In this document: positions 8,201 through 15,256 of the stretch, in pieces
How positions within the stretch are numbered: the stretch's first letter is position 1
Layout of the letters: every line of letters begins with the position of its first letter
From: JAEUOS01 sp965279115
Lineage (GTDB): Bacteria; Pseudomonadota; Gammaproteobacteria; Burkholderiales; JAEUOS01
DNA: 64,000 bases
NCBI GenBank assembly: GCA_965279115.1
Contig: OZ257137.1
Span: 5,890,001 to 5,954,000 of the forward strand
Direction: 5' to 3'
Notes under the pieces: generated by a model
The model's database searches: none
Told to the model about the DNA's origin: nothing
What the model saw: only the letters and a program-made list of their open reading frames with translations
Program-made: the position numbers and the translations under genes

Positions 8201-11022
8201 CGCGATCCATGGTGCCGGCCGGCGCACCCGCCATCCTGCAAGTGCGGTCTCCATTTGCCCCCGCCACGCTGCTGCTCACTGTCGAGCGAGAAGGCGTACT
8301 GGCGCACAGCGTCCATGCCCTCGCCACGAACGACGAGCGCATCCCACTGGCGTTGGCCGGTCACTACGCACCCAATGTGCGGGTAAGCGCCACGCTGGTG
8401 CGCGCCATGGGCGGGTCCAGCGGGGACACTGCGCCGCACTTGATCTCGTACGAATCTATCGACCTGCGGGTGGTGCCGAGCGCCTACTCGCTGGCTGTCA
8501 CGGTTGCGCCGCGCGGCCAGGAATTCCGCCCGCGCGGCCGCGCGCGGGTTGACCTCTCGGTCCGGGATGAGGCCGGCAATCCGCTGGCCGGGTCGCGCCT
8601 CACCGCCGTTGTGGTGGACGAGGCCTTGCTGGCGCTGAAGGACAACCCGACCTGGGCACTGTTCGAGGCAATGATGCGGCGCCGTGCCAGCGACGTACGG
8701 CTCCAGTCCCTGGCCACGTTGCTGTCGCGCCAGCACACGCTTGGTCCGCAACGCGCCTTCCAGCCGCGTGACGAACGCATGGCCCAACTCACCCTGGACC
8801 AGGCGGAGCGGGTTGACGGCAAGTTTTTCGAGAACATGCTGGCACGAGCACCGGCCCCGGCTGCGAAGCCCGCTGCCACACCTGTCGCACCGGCTGTGAA
8901 TGCCATAAAGCGTGGGGCTGACGACGGCAGTCCACCGGTACGTTCCGACTTCTCGTCGTTGGCCTTGTGGCGCACTGAGGTGATCACTGACGCGAACGGC
9001 GTGGCCACGATCGAGGTACCGCTCAACGACAGCCTGACGCGCTGGCGCGTGGTGGTGATCGCCACCGAAGGCGCAGGCCGCTTCGGCACTGGCGAGACCA
9101 CACTCACCACCACCCAACCACTGCAAGTGGTGAGTGGCTTGCCCACTAGCGTGCGCAGCGGCGACGCGCTGGAACAAAAGGTCACCCTGCGCAATACCAG
9201 CCCGCGTGCGCTCGAGGTGACGCTCGAGGCCCTGGCCACGCTCGAGTTCGACAGCAGTGTGGTCGGCGTGCGCCGTCCCAACGTTGCAGCGCTGGCGGCG
9301 CGCGGCCTGAAGTTCGCGCGCAAGCTCAGCCTCAAGGCGGGCGAAAATCGCGAGCTCACCTGGCCGGTCAGCGTGCCGGAAGGCACGCAGGCGCTGCGCT
9401 GGCGCATCGCGGCGCAAGCCGCCGACCTGGGTGACGTGGTGGAAGTGCTCCAGGCCATCACGCCCGCTGTACCCGTCACGGTGCGTCAGGCCACCCTGCT
9501 GCAGGTCACGGACGCCACCGACATGCGCGTTACGCAGCCACCCGGCGCCTTACCGCTGACCGGCGGCGTCTCGGTCGCCTGGCAGGCCAGCCTGACCGAC
9601 GCGGCGCTGGTGGAAGTGCGCCGCTGGATGTCGGCCTACCCCTACGGCTGCCTGGAGCAGAAGTCCTCGCGCCTGGCCACCCTGGGCGACCGCCCGGGCT
9701 GGGACCGCCTGATGAGTGAACTGCCGAAGTACCTCGACCGCAGCGGCCAGGCGCGCTTTTTCCCCACTGAGCAGTTGCCCGGCAGCGAGGTACTGACGCT
9801 TTACCTGCTTGACACCGCCGCCGCGTTGGGCTGGCCGATTCCGGCCGAATCGCGCAACCGCATGCTGCGCGCCGTGCGCGACCTGCATCTCAGGGGCGCA
9901 AAGTCCCTTGACTGGGCGCCGGTCGACACCGAGTCGGCCAGTGCACTCGCCCGCCAGGCCACGCTGGCGGAACAACAGCCTGAAGTCCCCATCGAGCCGC
10001 GGGTGCGACCGCGCAATCTCGATGAATTGCCGACCACCTCCATCGTCGACTGGGCGCGCTTCCTGCTGGCCGCACCGCGCGACACGGGCCGTGACGCCGA
10101 TCTCAAGTCCGCGGCGGCCTTGCTTCGCTCGCGTTTCGACATTCAGGGCACGCGCCTCAACTGGCGCAACGAGGCGCTGGAAAACTGGTGGTGGTTCATG
10201 TGGAACGGCAACGTCGCCGCCGCGCGCACGGCATGGCTGATCACGCGCTGGAGTAAGAAGGATGCCGGCTGGAACAGCGATCTGCCCCTGGTGATTACTG
10301 GGCTGGTGGGGCGCCAGCGCAACGGACACTGGGGCACCACCACCGCCAACGCGTGGGGTTCGCTTGCGTTGGCCGCGTTTGCCGCGCAACGCGAGAGCGT
10401 GCCGGTTAGCGGTACCTCAAGTGCGACCCTGGGCGCCGGCACCGCGCGTACCGACTGGCCCGAAGCGAAGGCGGCCACCCTACCCTGGCCACGCCAGGGC
10501 GCTATCGAAACCCTGCGTCTGCGCCACCAGGGCGCTGGCGCACCCTGGGCAACGGTGGGCATTCGCGCCGCGGTCAGGCTGGACCAGCCGGTGTCACAGG
10601 GCCTGTCGGTGCGGCGTGAAATTTCGGCCGTACAGCAAAGGTCGAAGGCGCAATGGAGCGTTGGCGACGTAATGCGGGTGCGGCTCACGATGACCAGCAA
10701 TGCCGCTCTCACCTGGGTGGCTGTGCGCGACCCGGTGCCTAGCGGCGCGACGATACTCGGGCGCGCTCTGGCGCGCGAAAGCACCTTGGCGCAGGCCGGC
10801 ACCAGTGGAGTTTCCGGCGCCTGGCCGGCATTCGTGGAGCGTGCGGCCGACAGTTACCGCGCCTATTTCCGCCAGGTGAACAAGGGCGAGTGGATGGTGG
10901 AATACAACGTGCGCATCAACAATGCAGGCCGTTTCGAATTTCCGCCGGCGCGCGTCGAGGCGATGTACGCACCCGAGATCTTCGGCGAGACGCCGATCGC
11001 GCCGCTGTCGGTCAGGCCGTGA
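5278..11022 (+). CDS. Bacterial alpha-2-macroglobulin with thioester
   Basis: A large (1914 aa) periplasmic protease trap. Residues 1-31 are a Sec signal peptide ending A-Q-A; there is no lipobox Cys, so it is probably soluble, unlike many lipoprotein A2Ms. N-terminal macroglobulin domains lead to the MG2-like segment V-V-L-D-R-T-L-L-K-A-G-E-T near residue 610 and the V-E-E-F-R-A-P-V-F joint near 710. A low-complexity Pro/Ala linker at about 1195-1215 may serve as the bait region. The A2M core follows from about 1220 (F-S-S-L-A-L-W, then D-S-L-T-R-W-R-V). The thioester motif Y-P-Y-G-C-L-E-Q puts Cys at 1458 and Gln at 1461. After it comes a helical thioester domain with H-W-G-T-T-T-A-N-A-W. 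On protease cleavage the thioester links covalently to the attacker. The usual partner penicillin-binding protein PbpC is not adjacent. The start at 5278 is preceded by AGGAAG and fits the signal peptide. The gene converges with the secretion operon, 77 bp apart. Confidence 0.93.
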   Translation: MPSSCSRVPARLAHALALGALLLGASAVTAQAPAQSVAVETFAPQGEVRQIRQVAVRFAADMVALGASGAPAPLQMECSPGTPAATGRWVDARRFVFEWPLDLPVGTRCVVSLRGAPSSLDGGAVVAAGPWQFSTGGPKIAELLTPRAPRDRIREDQVFLIRPDAATDPTSVGQHLKCEVQGSAATPMQRLTDAEGLREMQLQAYDEFNLDRWQREQWMAARCAQPLPNATPVRLIWGAGIATPSQVTSSSDQITGFTVRPVFSMEISCTVLAFTPGCDTRAPLLLQFSAPMSLGMLERIRLVASDGKPVNFVKTQNTSSVTGVMTDMLDVDDGPATVTAILTDTVRDADGRTLANADRFPRTISFARKPAYIGFVNAGVQVIPRAAANGAPAQVVVAARYAEPAVAVQAARISGMQGIPGETAALALLRSVAEWPQQAGDAAYPVFGKVGSLLPPAARMSLPTAGGPLAFAGLPLTQPGLWLVELDSPLHRAAHPGARNPTAPRATLVQISDLNVTARISTRGRSLLWVTGMATGKPLADVSLAIYDCDDREVWRGSSAADGSASFDVRTNCAGSDYSRTYRVVARKADDMAVLHLQHIWNASQPVPGIAHVVLDRTLLKAGETLHLESHVRGPVAGGFAILPPSAGTLEVRHQSGEVVHRGDVAWDAQGSARATWAIPAGARLGQYTVRITHVASGSSTTASLQVEEFRAPVFDAGLTGTAQWRTPQEQVLPVTASVRFFAGGAAVGAQVTLKGRWRMGAPPLRPGFDFLNRRVAPFASQLLAPGRMQLDKTGAASTTITAPPSPHVVNLFAELEFADPNGEVQTIAKRFVVWPYPNRIGIKTLVLPQATGGAMQNQRAVELSGVMLDPDGHPVAQKTMRFTVARASPNRNGYYDLLGTESDACEGVTGANGEARCTWQAPVPTNRSDSGQWLFSVMVEGEKHVATTLLNHYDLAWQPSRAVLEVEGLNPQDPRSMVPAGAPAILQVRSPFAPATLLLTVEREGVLAHSVHALATNDERIPLALAGHYAPNVRVSATLVRAMGGSSGDTAPHLISYESIDLRVVPSAYSLAVTVAPRGQEFRPRGRARVDLSVRDEAGNPLAGSRLTAVVVDEALLALKDNPTWALFEAMMRRRASDVRLQSLATLLSRQHTLGPQRAFQPRDERMAQLTLDQAERVDGKFFENMLARAPAPAAKPAATPVAPAVNAIKRGADDGSPPVRSDFSSLALWRTEVITDANGVATIEVPLNDSLTRWRVVVIATEGAGRFGTGETTLTTTQPLQVVSGLPTSVRSGDALEQKVTLRNTSPRALEVTLEALATLEFDSSVVGVRRPNVAALAARGLKFARKLSLKAGENRELTWPVSVPEGTQALRWRIAAQAADLGDVVEVLQAITPAVPVTVRQATLLQVTDATDMRVTQPPGALPLTGGVSVAWQASLTDAALVEVRRWMSAYPYGCLEQKSSRLATLGDRPGWDRLMSELPKYLDRSGQARFFPTEQLPGSEVLTLYLLDTAAALGWPIPAESRNRMLRAVRDLHLRGAKSLDWAPVDTESASALARQATLAEQQPEVPIEPRVRPRNLDELPTTSIVDWARFLLAAPRDTGRDADLKSAAALLRSRFDIQGTRLNWRNEALENWWWFMWNGNVAAARTAWLITRWSKKDAGWNSDLPLVITGLVGRQRNGHWGTTTANAWGSLALAAFAAQRESVPVSGTSSATLGAGTARTDWPEAKAATLPWPRQGAIETLRLRHQGAGAPWATVGIRAAVRLDQPVSQGLSVRREISAVQQRSKAQWSVGDVMRVRLTMTSNAALTWVAVRDPVPSGATILGRALARESTLAQAGTSGVSGAWPAFVERAADSYRAYFRQVNKGEWMVEYNVRINNAGRFEFPPARVEAMYAPEIFGETPIAPLSVRP

Positions 11023-11099
11023 TGCGGATGCCCAACCCATCCCCGGCCACGAGGCCGCTGACTGCGTAGCTCTCGCGGACGGCGCCTGGCGCCAATGGG

Positions 11100-13094
11100 C
11101 TATTCGCTGCGCCCGGCAAACGCCAGCATGTCGCTCAGTTGGTCGTCGGAGCGCAGCAGGTCGCGGCGGATGCGTCCATGCTGGCGCTCTGCCGAATTTT
11201 GCGCATAGCCCACCAGCCGGTCGCCCAACCAGGCGGGCAGCGGCTTGCCTTCATGTGGAAACAGCTTGCGCACGGCATGGATGCGGCGCTTGAAAAAGTC
11301 ATGGAAGATCTCGTCTTCAAGCGAGATCACCACCTGGAAACTGCCCGGGTCACCCTGCCGGCCGCAGCGGCCGAACAACTGTCGGTCGATGCGGCGCGAA
11401 TCATGGCGCACGGTGGAAAGCACATGCAGGCCGCCCAACTCGGCCACGCCGGGTGCCAGGCGGATGTCGGTGCCGCGCCCGGCCATGTTGGTGGCCACCG
11501 TGATGCGCCCGGGTTCGCCGGCCCGTGCCACCACTTCGGCCTCTTCCTGGTCCTGCCGGGCATTGAGCACCTGGTGGTAAAGCCCTGCGGAATTGAGCAT
11601 CTCGCTCAGGTGCTCCGACGCTGCAACTGAACTGGTGCCGACCAGCACCGGCCTTCCCTTGGCATGCAGCGCGCGCAGCTTGTCCACGATAGCTGCCCAC
11701 TTCTCCGCGCCGGTGACATACACCTCCTCGGGCATGGCCTTGCGCTGCACCGGGCGGTTGGTCGGGATGGTCACCACCGGCAGGCGGTACACCGCCCACA
11801 TCTCGCGCGCCACTTCGCGGGCGGTGCCGGTCATGCCGGCTACCCGCAGGTAGCGGCGGAAAAAGCGCTGGTAGCTGATGCGCGCCAGGGTTTCCTGCTG
11901 CCCGGTGATGGCGCAGCCTTCCTTGGCCTCGATCATCTGGTGCAGCCCGCGCTCCCAGGAGCGGTCGGCCATCACGCGGCCGGTGTATTCATCGACGATC
12001 TGTACCTTGCCGCCGCGCACCAGGTATTGCTTGTCGCGCTGGAACAGGTACAGCGCCGACAAGGCGCGCCGCACCAGCTCTTCCCTCCGGCGCGGCCCCA
12101 TCCACACCCCGCCGTAGGGTTCGGCCAGTTCGGTGGCGCGGCGCTTGCCGGCAGGGGTGAGCTCGACGTCATGCTCGCGCGGGCGGATCATGAAGTCGGA
12201 GCCTGTGTCGAGCGCGCGCGCGATGGCGATGGCCTCGGAATATAGCTGTTCCTCCTGACTCGAATCGCCGCGGTTGGAGATGATCAGCGGCGTGCGCGCC
12301 TCGTCCACCAGCACGCTGTCGGCCTCGTCCACGATCACGAAGCACAGGCCCCTGAGCAGCAGGCGGTCGGTGCGCGCATGCTCGGCATGCAGCCCCTCGA
12401 TCTGCAAATGCATCGGGCCGGAGCCGCGCCCAAGCATCAGCCGGTCCTTGAGGTAGTCGAACACCAGTTGCTTGTTGGTGCCGTAGGTGATGTCGCAGGC
12501 ATAGGCGGCGCGCCGCGCGGCCGGTTCCATGCCCTCGGTGATGGTGCCCACCGTGAGCCCGAGGAAGCGGTACACCGGCTTCATCCATTCTGCGTCGCGC
12601 AGCACGAGAAAGTCGTTGACGGTGACGATGTGCACCGGAATACCTGCCATCGCGGCGGTGCAGGCCGGCAACGTGGCGGTGAGGGTCTTGCCCTCGCCGG
12701 TTTCCATTTCGGCGATCTTGCCGTCGAGCATCACGCGCCCGCCCAGCAACTGCACGTCGAACGGACGCATCCCCAGGCGCCGTTCGGAGATCTCGCGCAC
12801 CAGCGCGAACGCCTTGGCCACCAGGCTTTCCTTGAGACCTTCGCTATAAAGCGCGCGGCGCAGTTCCGGCACGCCTTCGCGCAGTTGCGCGTCGGTCAGG
12901 TCCGCCAGGCCCAGGCCCGCGGCATTGACGCGCTCGAGAAAATCCCCTTGGCCGGGGCTGCGGCCATAGGCGCGCTGGCGGATGAAGCCGCCCACGCTGG
13001 CCGCAGCGCGGTCGAGCCAGTTGTCGCGCAAGTCCTCGCGTTGCGGATACGGCCCGAGCGCGACGCCGGGGCGCAATGCGGTGGTGCTAGACAT
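11100..13094 (-). CDS. Short SecA-like ATPase of the giant-protein export locus
   Basis: A 664-aa SecA homologue; housekeeping SecA is about 900 aa. The motor is intact: Walker A METGEGKT at residues 130-137, and the DEAD-type Walker B VDEAD at 255-259, followed by the SecA-typical V-D-E-A-R-T-P-L-I-I-S. The second ATPase domain has N-M-A-G-R-G-T-D-I and an R-H-x-S-R-R-I-D-R-Q-L-x-G-R-x-G-R-Q-G-D segment. It ends soon after the second nucleotide-binding fold. Much of the helical scaffold/wing region and the C-terminal zinc-binding SecB/lipid tail are missing. The ATG at 13094 overlaps the stop of the M50 gene (ATGTCTAG, 8 bases shared), so translation is probably coupled. I infer it powers export of the giant protein, alone or with the M50 protein. 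A specialised SecA working with SecYEG is the alternative. Confidence 0.9.
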   Translation of the reverse strand: MSSTTALRPGVALGPYPQREDLRDNWLDRAAASVGGFIRQRAYGRSPGQGDFLERVNAAGLGLADLTDAQLREGVPELRRALYSEGLKESLVAKAFALVREISERRLGMRPFDVQLLGGRVMLDGKIAEMETGEGKTLTATLPACTAAMAGIPVHIVTVNDFLVLRDAEWMKPVYRFLGLTVGTITEGMEPAARRAAYACDITYGTNKQLVFDYLKDRLMLGRGSGPMHLQIEGLHAEHARTDRLLLRGLCFVIVDEADSVLVDEARTPLIISNRGDSSQEEQLYSEAIAIARALDTGSDFMIRPREHDVELTPAGKRRATELAEPYGGVWMGPRRREELVRRALSALYLFQRDKQYLVRGGKVQIVDEYTGRVMADRSWERGLHQMIEAKEGCAITGQQETLARISYQRFFRRYLRVAGMTGTAREVAREMWAVYRLPVVTIPTNRPVQRKAMPEEVYVTGAEKWAAIVDKLRALHAKGRPVLVGTSSVAASEHLSEMLNSAGLYHQVLNARQDQEEAEVVARAGEPGRITVATNMAGRGTDIRLAPGVAELGGLHVLSTVRHDSRRIDRQLFGRCGRQGDPGSFQVVISLEDEIFHDFFKRRIHAVRKLFPHEGKPLPAWLGDRLVGYAQNSAERQHGRIRRDLLRSDDQLSDMLAFAGRSE

Positions 13095-15234
13095 TGAACT
13101 GGCGCAACAGCAGGCGCCGGAACGCGCGGTAGATCTGGAAACCGGCCGGCTCCCAGCCATGGTTGAAGCGCACGTATACGCGCGCCCCCAGGTATTCGGA
13201 GCGCATCTCGCCGGGCACGGTGAGATCGAGCTGGAACACCTGGCGCAGCGTGGTCACGCCCTGCTTGTCGCGCGGGTCCACCGCGATCGGGCCGCCGCCC
13301 GCGCTGCCCAGCGCCGCAGTGGGCAACTGCGAGGACGCGCCCGGCACCTCGCGGCGGATGCGCGCGGCGACCGGCTTCTCGCCCCAGCCGGACAGCATGA
13401 CTTCCACCCCTTTGGTGGATTGCCGCACCAGGGCGATGTCATCCTGCAGCAGCGCCACCCGCACGGTGAGTTCGCGCGGCTGCACGACATAGCCGATCAG
13501 TTGCCCCTTGTTGATGAAGCGGCCCGGCAGGTCCACCGCGTTGGGTACCACCAGCCTGCCGTCGGAGGGGCTGCGATACACCAGTTCGGCCTCGCGCTCG
13601 CGCGCCCGGCGCATGTTGGCACGCGCGGCCACCTGTTCCTCGCGCACCATCGCGGCCTGCACCCGGTCGGTCGGCAACAGCGCCGTGTACTTGGCATCGA
13701 GTTCGGCCAGTTGCGCCTTGATCATCGCCACCCGGGTGGCGAGAAACGGCTCTTCCGCCTGCACCAGCGGCTGGCCGCGCAACACGTTGCCGTCCACCGG
13801 TGCCAGCAGACTGGTGATAAAGCCTTCGCCACCGGAACGCACCTGCGCCTCTTCGGGAACCCAGATCACGCCTTCGGTGCGGGTCCAGCTCGGCGCAGGC
13901 ACGAAAAACAGCAGGCACACCACCGCCACCGCGATCAACAGGCTGGTGGAAAGCGCGCGGCCGCGCTGGCGCTTCAAGCCCGGGGCGGCGAACAGGAAGG
14001 ACAATGCCTTGCCCACCGGCATCAGCAACTGGGTGGCCATGGCCCAGATCGCCAGCAGCACGCCGATGACGAAAAAGCGCCCGGCAATGAAGGTGATGAT
14101 GATGAATGAGATGAATATGCGGTAGATGAACGAGGTCACGCCATAGACGGTCAGCCAGACCCGCTCGCCGGGCGTGGCCGATTCACCCTTCGCATCGCGC
14201 ACACCGAGTACATAGCGCTGGAACAGGTAGCCGATGTACTGGTTGGCACGCCCGCCAAGATTGGGCATTTCGATCGCGTCGGCCAGCACGTAGTAGCCAT
14301 CGAAGCGCAGCAGCGGGTTGCCGTTGAAAAGCAGCGTCGAGACCCCGCTGATGAGCATCACGTTGTAGGCCACCGCGCGCACCATGCCGGGCTCGACCAG
14401 CAGCCAGACGAACATCGCCAGCGACCCCAGGAACAACTCCACGGCGATGCCGGCGCCGCCCACCACCATGCGGCGGCGCTTGTCGGTGAAAGCCCAGGAC
14501 GCCGACGCGTCCACATAAGGCACCGGCGAGAAAACCAGCAGCATGATGCCGATCTCGTGCACCTCGCCGCCCCACTTGCGCACCGCGTAGGCGTGGCCGA
14601 GTTCGTGCAGCCCCTTGACCACCGGATACACGAACCACAGCAACACCAGGTTTTGCGGGTCGAGCACGCGCTCGGTCACGTTTTCGGTCAGGTCGGTCCA
14701 GTGCGACACCGCCAGCACCGCACCGGCGGACACCACCACCAGCCACAGGAGCGCGCCAAACCAGCTGAACAGCGGACTCACCAGGGGCAGCGTGCGCTTG
14801 AGGAAACGGTCCGGGTCCCAGAGCGGGAAGCGCAACGCAAGCGGCGTCCACAGGCGGCGCTTCCACAGCATGCGCTCATGCCGTTGAAAGCGCCGGAACA
14901 CTTCCATGCTGTCCGGCGGCACGTCGCACAAGAGCGCATCGGCGGCATGCAACTGGCCGAGCAGCTGGATCGCCTCTTCCTGGGTGGGTGCGGCGTCGCC
15001 GAGGTGCGCGCTGGCGGCTTCCCAGATCTGCTGCACGGTGCGCTCGCCATCCATCAGGCCGATGAAGTGGTGCGCCGCCGGGGTGAAACGGTGCGAGCGT
15101 TCCGCCACCTGGTCCTGCAGCACGAACCAGACGCGGTCGCGGAACGAATGGCGCAGGATGCGCGCATGCGCGCGGATGCGCGGCTTGAGTCCGGCGACCC
15201 GGTACCACGAGGGGCTGAAGAGCGTGTCGCTCAC
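13087..15234 (-). CDS. PqqD-like / M50 metalloprotease / HlyD fusion membrane protein
   Basis: A 715-aa protein of three parts. Residues 10-105 resemble a PqqD domain (L-K-P-R-I-R, M-D-G-E-R-T-V-Q-Q-I-W, then a helix ending L-H-A-A-D-A-L-L). That fold binds leader peptides in RiPP pathways. Residues 155-450 hold several membrane helices with the zinc site H-E-L-G-H (210-214) and the third-ligand region N-P-L-L-R-F-D-G-Y-Y (D312), both typical of site-2 (M50) proteases. Residues 456-715 form a HlyD-type periplasmic arm: barrel strands around a helical hairpin, with S-P-S-D-G-R-L-V-V. The start is GTG at 15234, 22 bases after the GAF-HlyD stop, with no strong Shine-Dalgarno, so it is probably coupled to the gene before. 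I infer a platform that binds the giant substrate, perhaps cleaves it, and bridges to the TolC channel. Confidence 0.85.
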   Translation of the reverse strand: MSDTLFSPSWYRVAGLKPRIRAHARILRHSFRDRVWFVLQDQVAERSHRFTPAAHHFIGLMDGERTVQQIWEAASAHLGDAAPTQEEAIQLLGQLHAADALLCDVPPDSMEVFRRFQRHERMLWKRRLWTPLALRFPLWDPDRFLKRTLPLVSPLFSWFGALLWLVVVSAGAVLAVSHWTDLTENVTERVLDPQNLVLLWFVYPVVKGLHELGHAYAVRKWGGEVHEIGIMLLVFSPVPYVDASASWAFTDKRRRMVVGGAGIAVELFLGSLAMFVWLLVEPGMVRAVAYNVMLISGVSTLLFNGNPLLRFDGYYVLADAIEMPNLGGRANQYIGYLFQRYVLGVRDAKGESATPGERVWLTVYGVTSFIYRIFISFIIITFIAGRFFVIGVLLAIWAMATQLLMPVGKALSFLFAAPGLKRQRGRALSTSLLIAVAVVCLLFFVPAPSWTRTEGVIWVPEEAQVRSGGEGFITSLLAPVDGNVLRGQPLVQAEEPFLATRVAMIKAQLAELDAKYTALLPTDRVQAAMVREEQVAARANMRRAREREAELVYRSPSDGRLVVPNAVDLPGRFINKGQLIGYVVQPRELTVRVALLQDDIALVRQSTKGVEVMLSGWGEKPVAARIRREVPGASSQLPTAALGSAGGGPIAVDPRDKQGVTTLRQVFQLDLTVPGEMRSEYLGARVYVRFNHGWEPAGFQIYRAFRRLLLRQFNV

Positions 15235-15256
15235 TTGGTCTGCACCCGCGCCAGGG

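Noticed and set aside
11023..11099. Terminator between the alpha-2-macroglobulin and SecA-like genes
   Set aside because: Small GC-rich self-complementary stretches (GGCGCC twice) exist, but there is no T run on either strand and the loops are too short.
11100..13094. Housekeeping secA
   Set aside because: Only 664 aa, no C-terminal zinc tail, and embedded in an operon of HlyD/TolC-type genes rather than the usual secA surroundings.
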